From NCBI RefSeq assembly GCF_028743515.2, contig NZ_CP117969.2, positions 1,893,501-1,957,500 of the forward strand: a DNA stretch of 64,000 nt. The letters run 5' to 3'. The notes beneath the pieces were generated by a model. It was not told the DNA's origin. It did not search any database and saw only the letters and a program-made list of their open reading frames with translations. This stretch comes from Imtechella halotolerans (GTDB lineage: Bacteria; Bacteroidota; Bacteroidia; Flavobacteriales; Flavobacteriaceae). Below are positions 33,960 to 45,524 of this stretch, in pieces (positions within the stretch are counted from its first letter, which is position 1; every line of letters starts with the position of its first letter). Made by a program: the position numbers and the translations under genes.

Positions 33960-35243
33960 TTATCTTTTATCAACAGGAACGAATGACCTAAGGTTCTCAC
34001 CAACGTATATCTGACGAGGACGACCAATGGGCTCTCCTCCACTTCTCATCTCAATCCATTGAGCAATCCACCCAGGCAAACGACCAATTGCAAACATCAC
34101 CGTAAACATCTCTGAAGGGATCCCTAAAGCTCTGTAAATAATACCTGAATAGAAATCCACATTAGGATATAAATTTCTAGATTTAAAGTATTCATCTTCC
34201 AAGGCTACTTTCTCAAGTTTTTTAGCGATGTCTAAAACTGGATCATCAATACCTAAGGCATCCAATACTTCATCAGCAGCCTTTTTGATTATGCGAGCAC
34301 GAGGATCAAAGTTTTTATAAACGCGATGTCCAAATCCCATTAAACGGAATGGGTCATCTTTATCCTTAGCCTTTAGTATATATTTTTCTACATCTCCACC
34401 ATCATTCTTTATAGCTTCAAGCATTTCAATTACAGCTTGGTTCGCGCCACCATGAAGAGGCCCCCATAATGCAGAAACTCCTGAAGAAATTGATGCAAAA
34501 AGACCAGCATGTGATGAACCAACAATTCGCACTGTAGATGTGGAACAGTTTTGTTCATGATCAGCATGAAGAATAAATAATTTATGCAAAGCATCTACAA
34601 TAATAGGATTTTCTTTGTAAGGCTCTGTTGGGATCGCAAACATTAAATGAAGGAAATTCTCAACATATCCTTTTGTATTATCATAATAGCTTAGTGGATA
34701 TCCCTCGCGTTTACGATGCACCCAAGTGGCCAACACTAGAAACTTTGCTAACGTTTTACAAACAGCATTGTATATCTCCTTTTCAGATGAAACATTAACC
34801 GGTCTAGGATTAAAAGCAGTAAGCGCACTAGTTAGCGATGCCAAAATCCCCATTGGGTGAGCCGATTTTGGAAATCCATCTATAATATCCTTCATTTCTT
34901 CATGAATCAAAGTATATTTCCTGATGTCATTCTCAAAGTTTATTAGTTGATCTTGAGTAGGAAGTTCTCCAAAAACCAAAAGATAAGACACTTCTAAAAA
35001 ATTAGCCTTATCAGCCAAATCTTCAATTGAATAGCCTCTGTAACGCAAAATACCTTGTTCGCCGTCAAGATACGTGATAGCACTCTCACATGAACCCGTA
35101 TTTTTATAACCAGGATCCAAGGTGATCATACCTGTGGCGGCACGCAAGTTTTTAATATCAATAGCAAGTTCGTCTTCTGTCCCTTTTATAACAGGAAATT
35201 CGTACTTGTTACCATTGTATTCTAGTGTAGCTTTATCTGACAT
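33960..35243 (-). CDS. gltA: Citrate synthase
   Basis: A 427-residue type II (hexameric) citrate synthase that condenses acetyl-CoA and oxaloacetate. The active-site regions are present: LHADHEQNCSTSTVRIVGS with the first His, GPLHGGANQAVIEML with the second, and MGFGHRVYKNFDPRA, with a conserved catalytic Asp in VDFYSGI. The N-terminal beta-rich extension is typical of the NADH-sensitive group in proteobacteria, but whether this one is NADH-regulated is not shown. It lies downstream of eno across a terminator. Confidence 0.95.
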   Translation of the reverse strand: MSDKATLEYNGNKYEFPVIKGTEDELAIDIKNLRAATGMITLDPGYKNTGSCESAITYLDGEQGILRYRGYSIEDLADKANFLEVSYLLVFGELPTQDQLINFENDIRKYTLIHEEMKDIIDGFPKSAHPMGILASLTSALTAFNPRPVNVSSEKEIYNAVCKTLAKFLVLATWVHRKREGYPLSYYDNTKGYVENFLHLMFAIPTEPYKENPIIVDALHKLFILHADHEQNCSTSTVRIVGSSHAGLFASISSGVSALWGPLHGGANQAVIEMLEAIKNDGGDVEKYILKAKDKDDPFRLMGFGHRVYKNFDPRARIIKKAADEVLDALGIDDPVLDIAKKLEKVALEDEYFKSRNLYPNVDFYSGIIYRALGIPSEMFTVMFAIGRLPGWIAQWIEMRSGGEPIGRPRQIYVGENLRSFVPVDKR

Positions 35244-35353
35244 TTCGATATATGTAATTTAGGATTTGATATTCAAATTGTGAGTCCTGCGAAATTACGA
35301 AATAAAGTGTTAAAAATGGCTTAAATAGGGATAATTTTGATAGGTAAAAACAC

Positions 35354-35382
35354 AAAAAGACAGCCATATAGACTGTCTTTTT
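35354..35382 (-). terminator. eno terminator
   Basis: AAAAAGACAG at 35354-35363 pairs with CTGTCTTTTT at 35373-35382 over a 9-base loop; on the minus strand it ends in T residues. It lies about 19 bases past the eno stop. Confidence 0.8.
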
Positions 35383-35400
35383 CCTAAACTTAAAATTGTA

Positions 35401-36696
<1,296 letters not shown>

Positions 36697-37809
36697 TTAT
36701 AATTTTGATTGTTTAATGTTCTCGATAAATTGGTCAAATAAATAAGAGGCATCATGTGGCCCTGGACTAGCCTCGGGATGATATTGTACACTGAAGCAAT
36801 TTTTACTTTTCATTCGAATACCGGCAACTGTATTGTCATTAAGATGAACGTGGGTAATTTCAACATCAGAGTGCGCTTCAGTAGCCTCTCTATCTACAGC
36901 GAAACCATGATTTTGAGAAGTAATCTCTCCTTTGCCGGTTACCAAATTCATGACAGGGTGATTAATACCGCGATGACCATTGTACATTTTGTATGTTGGA
37001 ATTCCATTAGCAAGAGCTATTACTTGGTGGCCCAAACAAATTCCAAATAGTGGAAGGTTTCGACTTAGTATCTCCTTAGCCAATTCAATAGCCTCATTTA
37101 ATGGTTCAGGATCACCAGGTCCATTAGATAGGAAATACCCATCAGGATTCCAATCTTGCATTTCATTAAAAGTTGCATTATAAGGAAACACCTTGATATA
37201 GGCATCTCTGTTAGCCAAACTTCTCAGAATATTTTTTTTAATACCAATATCCAATGCTGCAATCTTAAAAGTTGCATTCTCATCTCCGAAATAATAAGGT
37301 TCTTTAGTAGACACCTTAGAAGCTAACTCTAATCCATTCATATCAGGTACCTGAGCTAGCCGTTCCTTTAAGATATCAATATTAGCAACATCTGTTGAAA
37401 TAACTGCATTCATAGCGCCATTATCTCGAATATAACTTACTAATGCACGGGTATCTACGTCACATATGGCAAACAAATTATTCTTATTAAGAAAATCTTC
37501 TAATGAGCCTGATGCCTCGGGTCTTGAGAAATTATAACTGAAATTTTTACACACCAATCCGGCGATCTTTACACCATCGGATTCCATTTCAATTTCTTCA
37601 GTAACACCATAATTACCAATATGGGCATTGGTAGTTACCATAATCTGTCCAAAATAGGAAGGATCAGTAAAAATTTCCTGATAACCTGTCATTCCTGTAT
37701 TGAAACACACCTCTCCAAAGGCGGTTCCTTCATTTCCTACTGCTTTTCCGTGAAAAATAGTTCCGTCTGCTAAAATGAGTACGGCTTTCTTTTTGGATTG
37801 ATACTTCAT
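36697..37809 (-). CDS. carA: Carbamoyl-phosphate synthase small subunit
   Basis: A 370-residue glutaminase subunit that supplies ammonia to CarB for arginine and pyrimidine synthesis. The C-terminal class I amidotransferase domain has the Cys nucleophile in LFGICLGHQV near residue 260 and the His/Glu of QYHPEASPGPHD near residue 345. The start MKYQSKKK at 37809 replaces a longer TTG-initiated frame. carB is not in the window. It follows the rplQ terminator and is tightly coupled to eno. Confidence 0.95.
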   Translation of the reverse strand: MKYQSKKKAVLILADGTIFHGKAVGNEGTAFGEVCFNTGMTGYQEIFTDPSYFGQIMVTTNAHIGNYGVTEEIEMESDGVKIAGLVCKNFSYNFSRPEASGSLEDFLNKNNLFAICDVDTRALVSYIRDNGAMNAVISTDVANIDILKERLAQVPDMNGLELASKVSTKEPYYFGDENATFKIAALDIGIKKNILRSLANRDAYIKVFPYNATFNEMQDWNPDGYFLSNGPGDPEPLNEAIELAKEILSRNLPLFGICLGHQVIALANGIPTYKMYNGHRGINHPVMNLVTGKGEITSQNHGFAVDREATEAHSDVEITHVHLNDNTVAGIRMKSKNCFSVQYHPEASPGPHDASYLFDQFIENIKQSKL

Positions 37810-37860
37810 GCGTTGTGTCGTGTGGTTTTTATTCAAAAATTATTTTACAAAATAACATAA

Positions 37861-37889
37861 AAAAAGGATAAACTCGAAAGTTTATCCTT
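37861..37889 (-). terminator. Terminator of the ribosomal superoperon
   Basis: AAGGATAAACT (37864-37874) pairs perfectly with AGTTTATCCTT (37879-37889) across a CGAA loop; on the minus strand TTTTT follows. It lies 28 bases after the rplQ stop. Confidence 0.85.
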
Positions 37890-37916
37890 GTGATATAAGT
37901 AACGATTTACCATTCA

Positions 37917-38423
37917 TTAGTTATCTTGAGTGGTTTCGTTTTCTGTAGTTGTAGGAGCTTCAGTCACAGGAGCATCATCCTGCTTCTTAGTTCTTCCTCT
38001 ACGGGTAGTCTTTTTCTTAGCAGGTTTACCAGCATTATATAGCTCATTAAAGTCCACTAATTCGATCATTGCCATATCAGCGTTATCTCCCAAACGGTTA
38101 CCCAACTTAATGATTCTTGTATAACCACCTGGACGATCAGCAACTTTTTCAGCAACGGTACTAAACAACTCAGCAACTGCATACTTGTTTCTTAGCTGAC
38201 TGAAAACAACTCTACGATTATGCGTATTTTGAGCAGTTTCTTGGTTATTTTCAGCTTTAGATTTAGTGATAAGCGGCTCTACAAATTGCTTAAGTGCTTT
38301 AGCCTTAGCAACAGTAGTATTAATACGCTTATGCTCAATTAAAGAACAAGCCATATTAGCTAACATAGCTTTTCTATGAGCAGTCTTCCTTCCTAAATTG
38401 TTTACCTTATTTCCGTGTCTCAT
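37917..38423 (-). CDS. rplQ: Ribosomal protein L17
   Basis: A 168-residue L17 of the 50S subunit. The conserved core ([20 protein letters not shown], then the [17 protein letters not shown] region) covers the first 120 residues. The last 45 residues are a Lys/Thr/Glu-rich, low-complexity tail ([13 protein letters not shown], then acidic Thr/Glu) that proteobacterial L17 lacks. It is the last gene of the superoperon, 61 bases after rpoA, and is followed by the terminator at 37861-37889. Confidence 0.96.
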   Translation of the reverse strand: MRHGNKVNNLGRKTAHRKAMLANMACSLIEHKRINTTVAKAKALKQFVEPLITKSKAENNQETAQNTHNRRVVFSQLRNKYAVAELFSTVAEKVADRPGGYTRIIKLGNRLGDNADMAMIELVDFNELYNAGKPAKKKTTRRGRTKKQDDAPVTEAPTTTENETTQDN

Positions 38424-38484
38424 TACGTTTTAATTTATCTTTCATCTTGCTACTACCCTCTCTGGGGAGCAAAATATGAAAGTG

Positions 38485-39477
38485 TTAGTCTTTATCTAAT
38501 TTATATTTGGACAAATCCATCCCAAAGGTAAGACCCTTAACATTAACAAGCTCTTCAAGCTCTGTTAAAGATTTCTTTCCAAAGTTACGGAATTTCATCA
38601 AATCATTTTTATTGAACGATACCAAGTCACCCAAAGTATCAACTTCTGCAGCTTTTAAACAATTAAGAGCTCGCACAGAAAGATCCATATCAACCAATTT
38701 GGTCTTAAGTAATTGGCGCATATGTAAAGATTCTTCATCATAAGTTTCAGTCTGAGCTATTTCGTCCGCCTCTAAAGTAATGCGCTCATCAGAGAACAAC
38801 ATAAAGTGGTGGATTAATGTTTTAGCAGCTTCAGTTAGAGCATCCTTTGGATGAATAGAACCATCAGTAGTTATTTCAAAAACCAATTTTTCATAATCGG
38901 TTTTTTGTTCTACACGATAGTTTTCAATACTATACTTAACGTTCTTAATGGGCGTAAAGATAGAGTCGGTTGCGATAACACCTAGAGGAGCATTAGCCTT
39001 GGCATTTTCCTCTGCAGGTACATACCCTCTTCCTTTTTCAACTGTGATCTCCAAGTTGATATTTACATTTGGCTCCATATTACAAATCACCAAGTCGGGA
39101 TTCAAAATTTGGAAACCAGAAATAAACTTCTGGAAATCCCCGGCAGTTACTTGTTCTTTGCCAGTAACAGCAATTGATACGGTTTCGTTATCAACATCAT
39201 CTATTTGACGCTTGAAACGAACTTGTTTCAAATTTAAGATGATTTCTGTAACGTCTTCTACAACACCAGGAATAGTTGAAAACTCATGGTCTACTTTATC
39301 GATACGTACCGATGTGATAGCGTAGCCTTCCAGTGAAGATAAAAGTACTCTTCGCAATGCGTTACCAACGGTCAATCCATATCCAGGTTCCAAAGGGCGA
39401 AACTCAAATTTCCCTTCGAAATCGGATGAATCAATCATTATAACTTTATCGGGCTTTTGAAAATTGAATAATGCCAT
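38485..39477 (-). CDS. rpoA: RNA polymerase alpha subunit
   Basis: A 330-residue alpha subunit. The N-terminal domain has the assembly signature [21 protein letters not shown] near residue 32, and the C-terminal domain (from about residue 255) has the UP-element/activator-binding helix-hairpin-helix [20 protein letters not shown]. Length is normal. It lies 23 bases after rpsD, in the alpha part of the superoperon. Confidence 0.97.
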   Translation of the reverse strand: MALFNFQKPDKVIMIDSSDFEGKFEFRPLEPGYGLTVGNALRRVLLSSLEGYAITSVRIDKVDHEFSTIPGVVEDVTEIILNLKQVRFKRQIDDVDNETVSIAVTGKEQVTAGDFQKFISGFQILNPDLVICNMEPNVNINLEITVEKGRGYVPAEENAKANAPLGVIATDSIFTPIKNVKYSIENYRVEQKTDYEKLVFEITTDGSIHPKDALTEAAKTLIHHFMLFSDERITLEADEIAQTETYDEESLHMRQLLKTKLVDMDLSVRALNCLKAAEVDTLGDLVSFNKNDLMKFRNFGKKSLTELEELVNVKGLTFGMDLSKYKLDKD

Positions 39478-39500
39478 AATACGACTACTGTCTTTATTTA

Positions 39501-40106
39501 TTATTTAGAGTATAACTCGACGATTAATTGTTCTTTGATGTTTTCAGGAATCTGAATACGTTGAGGTATAGAAACAAAAGAACCTTCTTTTTTCTCAGGA
39601 TTCCATGTGATCCACTCGTAAACAGCACTGTTAGCAGCCAAAGCATTCTCAATTACCTCAAGAGACTTGGACTTCTCTCTTACTCCAACTACATCTCCGG
39701 CTTTAAGTGTATACGAAGGGATGTTAACGATTTCTCCATTCACTGTGATGTGACGGTGAGAAACCAATTGACGTGCACCACGACGAGAAGTTGCTACTCC
39801 CATACGGTACACAACGTTATCTAAACGTGATTCACAAAGTTGAAGAAGTACTTCACCAGTTACTCCTTTGCTACGGTTAGCTCTTTCAAAAAGATTACGA
39901 AACTGACGCTCCAAAATACCATAGGTATATTTAGCTTTTTGCTTCTCCATCAATTGGATTGCGTACTCTGATTTTTTAGCGCGACGACGATTGCTACCGT
40001 GCTGACCTGGAGGGTAATTTCTTTTTTCAAAAGATTTATCATCTCCGAAAATTGCTTCACCGAATTTACGAGCAATTTTAGTTTTTGGACCTGTATATCT
40101 TGCCAT
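39501..40106 (-). CDS. rpsD: Ribosomal protein S4
   Basis: A 201-residue S4, an early 16S rRNA binder. The S4 RNA-binding domain is seen in [20 protein letters not shown] and [18 protein letters not shown]. The N-terminal zinc-type CxxC cluster of some S4 proteins is absent here. In Gammaproteobacteria S4 represses the alpha operon; that is not tested here. It lies between rpsK (82-base gap) and rpoA. Confidence 0.97.
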   Translation of the reverse strand: MARYTGPKTKIARKFGEAIFGDDKSFEKRNYPPGQHGSNRRRAKKSEYAIQLMEKQKAKYTYGILERQFRNLFERANRSKGVTGEVLLQLCESRLDNVVYRMGVATSRRGARQLVSHRHITVNGEIVNIPSYTLKAGDVVGVREKSKSLEVIENALAANSAVYEWITWNPEKKEGSFVSIPQRIQIPENIKEQLIVELYSK

Positions 40107-40188
40107 TTTAAAATAATTATGAAAGGGATTATGAATTAAGGCTATCCTTCGATAATCGTATCACCTTTCTATTCTACATTTTTTAAAC

Positions 40189-40581
40189 TTAAACTCTACG
40201 TCTTTTTGGAGGACGACATCCATTATGTGGTAGTGGAGTTACATCAATGATTTCTGTAACTTCGATACCCGCATTATGCAATGAACGGATAGCAGATTCT
40301 CTACCATTCCCCGGACCTTTAACATACACCTTTACTTTCTTAAGACCAGCCTCTTGTGCTACTTTTGCAGCATCTTCAGCAGCTACTTGAGCAGCATACG
40401 GAGTGTTTTTCTTAGAACCTCTGAAACCCATTTTACCAGCTGATGACCAAGAGATCACATCACCTTTCTTATTGGTAAGAGAGATAATAATATTGTTAAA
40501 CGTTGCAGAAACATGAGCCTCACCTAACGATTCTACAATAACTTTACGTTTTTTAGAAGTTTTTGCATTTGACTTTGCCAT
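40189..40581 (-). CDS. rpsK: Ribosomal protein S11
   Basis: A 130-residue S11, part of the 30S platform. The family core is clear: [46 protein letters not shown] and the C-terminal [18 protein letters not shown]. Gaps are 11 bases to rpsM and 82 to rpsD. Confidence 0.97.
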   Translation of the reverse strand: MAKSNAKTSKKRKVIVESLGEAHVSATFNNIIISLTNKKGDVISWSSAGKMGFRGSKKNTPYAAQVAAEDAAKVAQEAGLKKVKVYVKGPGNGRESAIRSLHNAGIEVTEIIDVTPLPHNGCRPPKRRRV

Positions 40582-40592
40582 ATTGCTACGTA

Positions 40593-40967
40593 TTATTTAG
40601 TTGCTTTCTTCTTGTTGGCAACAGTTTTTCTTTTACCTTTTCTTGTTCTAGAGTTGTTCTTAGTACGTTGGCCTCTCAAAGGAAGACCAACTCTGTGACG
40701 GATACCTCTATAACAACCTATATCCATTAAACGCTTAATGTTCAATTGGATTTCTGAACGTAATTCACCTTCAATTTTGAAAGATGAAACAGCATCACGA
40801 ATACGACCGATTTCATCATCGTTCCAATCGCTTACCTTTTTATCTTCGTCTACTTGAGCTGCATTTAAGATTTCTTGAGCTCTGCTTTTTCCGATACCAA
40901 AGATGTAAGTTAATGCAATAACTCCTCTTTTTTGTTTTGGTATATCTACTCCTGCAATTCTTGCCAT
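40593..40967 (-). CDS. rpsM: Ribosomal protein S13
   Basis: A 124-residue S13 of the 30S head. [26 protein letters not shown] at the start and the basic tail [24 protein letters not shown] are conserved; the tail contacts tRNA and S19. It is three bases from rpmJ. Confidence 0.97.
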   Translation of the reverse strand: MARIAGVDIPKQKRGVIALTYIFGIGKSRAQEILNAAQVDEDKKVSDWNDDEIGRIRDAVSSFKIEGELRSEIQLNIKRLMDIGCYRGIRHRVGLPLRGQRTKNNSRTRKGKRKTVANKKKATK

Positions 40968-40970
40968 AAC

Positions 40971-41087
40971 TTATCCTTGTCTTTGTTTAAATCTAGGATT
41001 CTTTTTATTAATTACGTACAATCTCCCCTTACGACGCACAATAATGCACTCGGGACTTCTTTTCTTTAGTGATGCTCTAATTTTCAT
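40971..41087 (-). CDS. rpmJ: Ribosomal protein L36
   Basis: A 38-residue L36 read by hand from the minus strand between rpsM and infA. It starts [20 protein letters not shown] and ends [10 protein letters not shown]. The Cys4-type zinc knuckle is reduced: only one cysteine (C14) is left, and the other ligand positions are replaced, so this is the zinc-free form of L36. It is short and easily missed. Gaps are 3 bases to rpsM and 10 to infA. Confidence 0.92.
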   Translation of the reverse strand: MKIRASLKKRSPECIIVRRKGRLYVINKKNPRFKQRQG

Positions 41088-41097
41088 CTTACTATTT

Positions 41098-41313
41098 TTA
41101 ATATCTATAAGTAATTCTTGCTTTGGTAAGGTCGTATGGACTCATTTCAAGTTTAACCTTGTCGCCTGGCAACAATTTAATATAGTGCATACGCATCTTA
41201 CCTGAAATATGAGCCGTTACTACGTGACCGTTTTCCAACTCTACACGAAACATTGCATTTGACAATGCTTCAATAATGGTTCCGTCTTGTTCTATTGCTG
41301 ATTGCTTGGCCAT
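41098..41313 (-). CDS. infA: Translation initiation factor IF-1
   Basis: A 71-residue OB-fold protein with the IF-1 sequence [17 protein letters not shown], the [20 protein letters not shown] core and [15 protein letters not shown]. It occupies the A site during initiation. It lies 14 bases after secY and 10 before rpmJ, the usual spc order. Confidence 0.97.
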   Translation of the reverse strand: MAKQSAIEQDGTIIEALSNAMFRVELENGHVVTAHISGKMRMHYIKLLPGDKVKLEMSPYDLTKARITYRY

Positions 41314-41327
41314 AAATAATTTTAAAA

Positions 41328-42665
41328 TTATTTTCTGTTTTTTCCTGTTTTCATCAAGCCATCATAATGCCTATTCAACAAATAAGAGTTCACCTGTTGC
41401 ATGGTATCAATAGCTACTCCTACCATAATAAGAAGTGACGTACCACCATAGAACAATGCCCATCCTTGTTGAATACCAACAATTTTAACCACAATAGCAG
41501 GCAAAATCGCAATAAGAGCCAGGAATAAAGATCCTGGGAATGTAATTAATGACATAATTTTGTCAAGATAATCCCCTGTTTCCTTTCCTGGTCTAATCCC
41601 AGCAATAAAACCTCCACTACGTTTAAGATCGTCTGCCATTTTATTGGTAGGTACCGTAATGGCGGTGTAAAAATACGTAAATACTATGATTAATAAAGCA
41701 AATACGAGATTATACCATAATCCAAAGATATCTCCAAAGGCAGCCTGAATTGATTTAGCTGTATCTGATTGTGACAAACCTGCCACAGCTGCGGGTACAA
41801 ACATAATGGCTTGCGCAAAAATAATAGGCATAACTCCAGAAGCATTCAACTTCAAAGGAATGTATTGACGTGAGCCAAATACGTTCTTTTCAAACCCTCC
41901 TGTAGCAGTACGACGAGCGTACTGAACAGGGATTTGACGAGTGGCCATTACCAACATAATAGATGCCAATATCACAACAAACCAAAGAATTACTTCAATC
42001 AAAATCAACATAAGACCTCCGTTGTTTTCGGAGACTCTTGATACAAATTCTTGAATGAACGATTGAGGTAATACTGCTATAATACCTACCATAATGAGTA
42101 AAGAGATTCCATTACCAATACCTTTATCGGTTATTTTTTCACCAAGCCACATCGCAAAGATGGTTCCTGTTACCAAAATTAATACCGAAGGTATAATAAA
42201 GTTTAACCCTTTTCCTAACAAGAAAGCACTATCCGGTACTCCCAAAGCTCCTAATCCATATAAATAGGCTGGGGCTTGAACAATACAGATAGCAATGGTT
42301 AACCAACGTGTAATTTGATTTATACGTTTTCTTCCACTCTCACCTTCCTTTTGCAATTTTTGCAAATAGGGAATAGCTATTCCCATTAATTGAACTACGA
42401 TAGATGCCGAAATATAAGGCATAATACCCAATGCAAAAACCGAAGCATTTGCAAAAGCACCTCCGGTAAAAGCGTTCAGTATACCTAATAATCCTCCGCC
42501 ATCAGTTTGGTCTGTCAATCTTGTCAACTGTTCAGAGTCAATTCCAGGCAATACAACATGGGCTCCGAAACGGTATACTAACAGGATACCAAGGGTTAAA
42601 ATAATACGATTGCGTAGTTCTTCAATCTTCCAGATATTGGTTAAGGTCTCAATAAATTTCTTCAT
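41328..42665 (-). CDS. secY: Preprotein translocase subunit SecY
   Basis: A 445-residue channel protein with ten membrane helices. The plug region ([20 protein letters not shown]), the conserved [16 protein letters not shown] loop and the cytosolic loop before helix 9 ([19 protein letters not shown]) are intact. SecY forms the protein-conducting pore with SecE and SecG. The gene lies between rplO (9-base gap) and infA. No adk or map is inserted here, unlike E. coli. Confidence 0.97.
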   Translation of the reverse strand: MKKFIETLTNIWKIEELRNRIILTLGILLVYRFGAHVVLPGIDSEQLTRLTDQTDGGGLLGILNAFTGGAFANASVFALGIMPYISASIVVQLMGIAIPYLQKLQKEGESGRKRINQITRWLTIAICIVQAPAYLYGLGALGVPDSAFLLGKGLNFIIPSVLILVTGTIFAMWLGEKITDKGIGNGISLLIMVGIIAVLPQSFIQEFVSRVSENNGGLMLILIEVILWFVVILASIMLVMATRQIPVQYARRTATGGFEKNVFGSRQYIPLKLNASGVMPIIFAQAIMFVPAAVAGLSQSDTAKSIQAAFGDIFGLWYNLVFALLIIVFTYFYTAITVPTNKMADDLKRSGGFIAGIRPGKETGDYLDKIMSLITFPGSLFLALIAILPAIVVKIVGIQQGWALFYGGTSLLIMVGVAIDTMQQVNSYLLNRHYDGLMKTGKNRK

Positions 42666-42674
42666 GGTGCAATA

Positions 42675-43127
42675 TTATAAAGTTACTGCTTCACCTCCAG
42701 CTGCTTCAATAGCTTCTTTTGCGCTTGCAGTAAATTTATGAACAGATACTTTTAATTTAGATTTTAGTTCACCTCCGCCTAGTATTTTTACTAAGTCAGA
42801 GCGTTTAGCCAATCTGTTTTCTACTAAAATATCTAGGTTAACAGTATCAGTAATGATACCATTATCTACCATTTCTTGTAATTTATTAAGGTTTATTCCA
42901 ACATATTCTTTACGGTTTACATTATTGAAACCGAATTTCGGAACACGTCTTTGAAGTGGCATTTGACCTCCTTCAAAACCGATTTTCTTAGAATAACCAG
43001 AACGAGATTTGGCTCCTTTGTGACCACGGGCTGCAGTTCCACCTTTTCCGGATCCTTCTCCTCTACCTACTCGCTTTCCATCTCTGTGTACCGAACCTTC
43101 TGCTGGTTGTAAGTTACTTAAATTCAT
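42675..43127 (-). CDS. rplO: Ribosomal protein L15
   Basis: A 150-residue L15 with a Gly-rich, basic N-terminal extension that enters the 50S core (VGRGEGSGKGGTAARGHKG) and a globular C-terminal domain. The QMPLQRRVPKFGFNN signature follows. It is 14 bases from rpmD. Confidence 0.97.
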   Translation of the reverse strand: MNLSNLQPAEGSVHRDGKRVGRGEGSGKGGTAARGHKGAKSRSGYSKKIGFEGGQMPLQRRVPKFGFNNVNRKEYVGINLNKLQEMVDNGIITDTVNLDILVENRLAKRSDLVKILGGGELKSKLKVSVHKFTASAKEAIEAAGGEAVTL

Positions 43128-43141
43128 AACTATATTGTTAA

Positions 43142-43321
43142 TTAAGCTTCTTGAACAGAAACTAAGTGTTTAACTTTATTTACCATACCAAGGATGTTTG
43201 GTGTAGCTTCATGTTCTACAACCTGGCCTATTCCTTTAAGGCCAAGTGATGCTAAGGTTCTCTTTTGAGTCTGAGGACGCTTAATATCACTTCTTACTTG
43301 TGTAACTTTAATTTTTGCCAT
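43142..43321 (-). CDS. rpmD: Ribosomal protein L30
   Basis: A 59-residue L30 read by hand on the minus strand. It starts MAKIKVTQVRSDIKRPQ and contains the L30 core LASLGLKGIGQVVEHE and the ILGMVNKVKHLV segment. Gaps are 14 bases to rplO and 18 to rpsE. Short, and in its usual place. Confidence 0.94.
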   Translation of the reverse strand: MAKIKVTQVRSDIKRPQTQKRTLASLGLKGIGQVVEHEATPNILGMVNKVKHLVSVQEA

Positions 43322-43339
43322 TGTAATCCTTGATTTTAA

Positions 43340-43861
43340 TTATCCTTTAAATACTTTTTCCAAAGACACACCACGCTGAGCAGCAACAGTTCTAGCATCT
43401 CTCAATTGTAATAAAGCATCAAAAGTTGCCTTAACTACGTTATGAGGATTAGATGAACCTTGCGACTTAGACAATACATCATGTACTCCTACTGCTTCCA
43501 AAACTGAACGTACAGCTCCACCAGCAATTACTCCGGTACCATGAGAAGCAGGTTGTAAATATACACGAGCTCCACCATATTTGCCTTTTTGTTCGTGCGG
43601 AAGTGTTCCTTTATTTAAAGGTATGCGTACTAGGTTTTTCTTAGCATCTTCTACAGCTTTAGAGATGGCATCGGCAACTTCCTTAGATTTTCCAAGTCCG
43701 TGACCAACCACTCCATTCTCATCTCCTACTACTACGATAGCAGAAAATCCAAATGCTCTACCTCCTTTAGTAACTTTAGTAACTCTTTGTACCCCTACTA
43801 GACGGTCTTTCAACTCAAGTCCGCTGGGTTTTACTAATTCTGCGTTGTATTTCTGATACAT
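43340..43861 (-). CDS. rpsE: Ribosomal protein S5
   Basis: A 173-residue S5. The double-stranded-RNA-binding fold ([22 protein letters not shown]) is followed by [22 protein letters not shown]-like sequence and [21 protein letters not shown], which bind the 30S neck. It affects decoding accuracy. Gap to rplR is six bases. Confidence 0.97.
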   Translation of the reverse strand: MYQKYNAELVKPSGLELKDRLVGVQRVTKVTKGGRAFGFSAIVVVGDENGVVGHGLGKSKEVADAISKAVEDAKKNLVRIPLNKGTLPHEQKGKYGGARVYLQPASHGTGVIAGGAVRSVLEAVGVHDVLSKSQGSSNPHNVVKATFDALLQLRDARTVAAQRGVSLEKVFKG

Positions 43862-43867
43862 ATTTTC

Positions 43868-44224
43868 TTAGAATTTAAGTCCGCCTTCTCTAGCTCCTTC
43901 AGCCAATGATTTAACTCTACCATGGTACAAATACCCACCTCTATCAAAGGCAATTGTATCAATACCTGCTTTTAAAGCCTTTTCTGCGATTGCTTTCCCT
44001 ACAAGAACAGCCTTCTCAGATTTAGTTCCTGAGGCAGTACTAATTTCTTTATCTCTAGAAGATGCAGCTACTAAGGTTACCCCATTTGTATCATCTACTA
44101 TTTGAGCATAAATTTCATTATTACTTCTAAAAACAGCCAATCTTGGTTGAGCAGGTGTACCTACTACCACTTTTCTGATTCTGCTTTTAATTCGTTGTCT
44201 TCTTTCAGTCTTTGATAATGCCAT
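43868..44224 (-). CDS. rplR: Ribosomal protein L18
   Basis: A 118-residue L18, which binds 5S rRNA with L5. The basic start RRQRIKSRIRKV, the PRLAVFRSNNEIYAQIVDD strand and the final FDRGGYLYHGRVKSLAEGAR are conserved. Gap to rplF is 11 bases. Confidence 0.97.
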   Translation of the reverse strand: MALSKTERRQRIKSRIRKVVVGTPAQPRLAVFRSNNEIYAQIVDDTNGVTLVAASSRDKEISTASGTKSEKAVLVGKAIAEKALKAGIDTIAFDRGGYLYHGRVKSLAEGAREGGLKF

Positions 44225-44235
44225 AATGCTACTTA

Positions 44236-44778
44236 TTAAGCTGATTTACCTGCTTTTCTTCTTAAAACTTCACCTACAAACTTAATACCTTTACCTTTAT
44301 ATGGCTCCGGCTTACGGAATGAGCGTATTTTGGCAGCCACTTGACCAACCAATTGCTTATCATGTGAAGTTAATTTAACGATTGGGTTTTTACCTTTTTC
44401 AGATACTGTCTCAACTTTTACCTCTGGAGCAACTTCCAAAACGATGTTGTGTGAATATCCTAATGCTAAATCAAGTTTTTGACCCTGATTACTAGCACGG
44501 TAACCTACACCCACTAATTCTAATTCCTTAGTAAAACCATTAGACACTCCTTCTACCATGTTATTCAACAAAGCTCTGTAAAGACCATGCTTAGCATTCT
44601 GATCTTTAGTATCGGCAGTGGTTTCTACTATCAATTGTCCATCCTCTTGCTTTACAGCAATGTCTTTAACTTCTTGAGTTAATTCGCCTAATTTACCTTT
44701 TATAGTTACTACACCTTCAGCAATGGTTACAGTAACTCCAGCAGGTATATTGATGGGACTTTTTCCAATTCTTGACAT
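44236..44778 (-). CDS. rplF: Ribosomal protein L6
   Basis: A 180-residue L6 with two similar RNA-binding domains. The second holds the family end pattern IRSFRKPEPYKGKGIKFVGE. It sits near the GTPase centre of the 50S subunit. Gap to rpsH is 17 bases. Confidence 0.97.
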   Translation of the reverse strand: MSRIGKSPINIPAGVTVTIAEGVVTIKGKLGELTQEVKDIAVKQEDGQLIVETTADTKDQNAKHGLYRALLNNMVEGVSNGFTKELELVGVGYRASNQGQKLDLALGYSHNIVLEVAPEVKVETVSEKGKNPIVKLTSHDKQLVGQVAAKIRSFRKPEPYKGKGIKFVGEVLRRKAGKSA

Positions 44779-44795
44779 TTCTTTTGTCTTTTATA

Positions 44796-45194
44796 TTAGT
44801 AAACGTAACACAATACTTCACCACCTACGTTTCTTTGCTTAGCCTGCTTGCTTGTCATCACACCATGAGAGGTAGACACAATTGCAATACCTAAACCATT
44901 CAAAACTCTAGGCAACTCTGTTGCTCCGGCATACTTACGAAGACCGGGAGTACTCACACGCTGAATACTTCTGATTACAGGTTCTTTAGTTACTTTGTCA
45001 TACTTCAAAGCAATCTTGATGCTACCCTGTACATCATTCTCTTCAAACTTATAACTTAAGATATACCCCTGATCAAAAAGGATCTTAGTAATTTCTTTCT
45101 TTAAGTTTGAAGCTGGTATTTCTACCACGCGGTGACCAGCACTGTTTGCGTTTCTAATTCTAGTTAAATAATCTGCTATAGGATCTGTATACAT
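44796..45194 (-). CDS. rpsH: Ribosomal protein S8
   Basis: A 132-residue S8, which binds the central domain of 16S rRNA and in E. coli represses the spc operon. The signatures [20 protein letters not shown] and [19 protein letters not shown] are intact. A 59-base gap to rpsN contains a small TTCGC/GCGAA hairpin (45219-45232). Confidence 0.97.
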   Translation of the reverse strand: MYTDPIADYLTRIRNANSAGHRVVEIPASNLKKEITKILFDQGYILSYKFEENDVQGSIKIALKYDKVTKEPVIRSIQRVSTPGLRKYAGATELPRVLNGLGIAIVSTSHGVMTSKQAKQRNVGGEVLCYVY

Positions 45195-45253
45195 ATGTAT
45201 TGATTTGCGGTAACAGTTTTCGCAAAAGCGAACTTACTACCAATTAACATTTT

Positions 45254-45523
45254 TTACCAACTTGCTTTTTTAACACCAGGAATCAACCCTTGGTTTGCCA
45301 TTTCTCTAAACAAAACACGAGAAATTCCGAAAGTGCGCATATACCCTCTTGGTCTACCTGTTAATTTGCAACGATTGTGCAAACGAACTGGAGAAGCATT
45401 TTTAGGTAGTTTTTGTAGCGCTTCATAATCTCCTGCTTCTTTTAAAGCCTGACGTTTAGCGGCATACTTGGCTACCAACTTTTCTCTTTTGACCTCACGG
45501 GCTTTCATTGATTCTTTAGCCAT
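45254..45523 (-). CDS. rpsN: Ribosomal protein S14
   Basis: An 89-residue S14 of the zinc-free long type: it has one cysteine in [22 protein letters not shown] and no CxxC pair. The basic N-terminal [18 protein letters not shown] is usual for this type. It follows rplE with a one-base gap. Confidence 0.97.
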   Translation of the reverse strand: MAKESMKAREVKREKLVAKYAAKRQALKEAGDYEALQKLPKNASPVRLHNRCKLTGRPRGYMRTFGISRVLFREMANQGLIPGVKKASW

Positions 45524-45524
45524 A

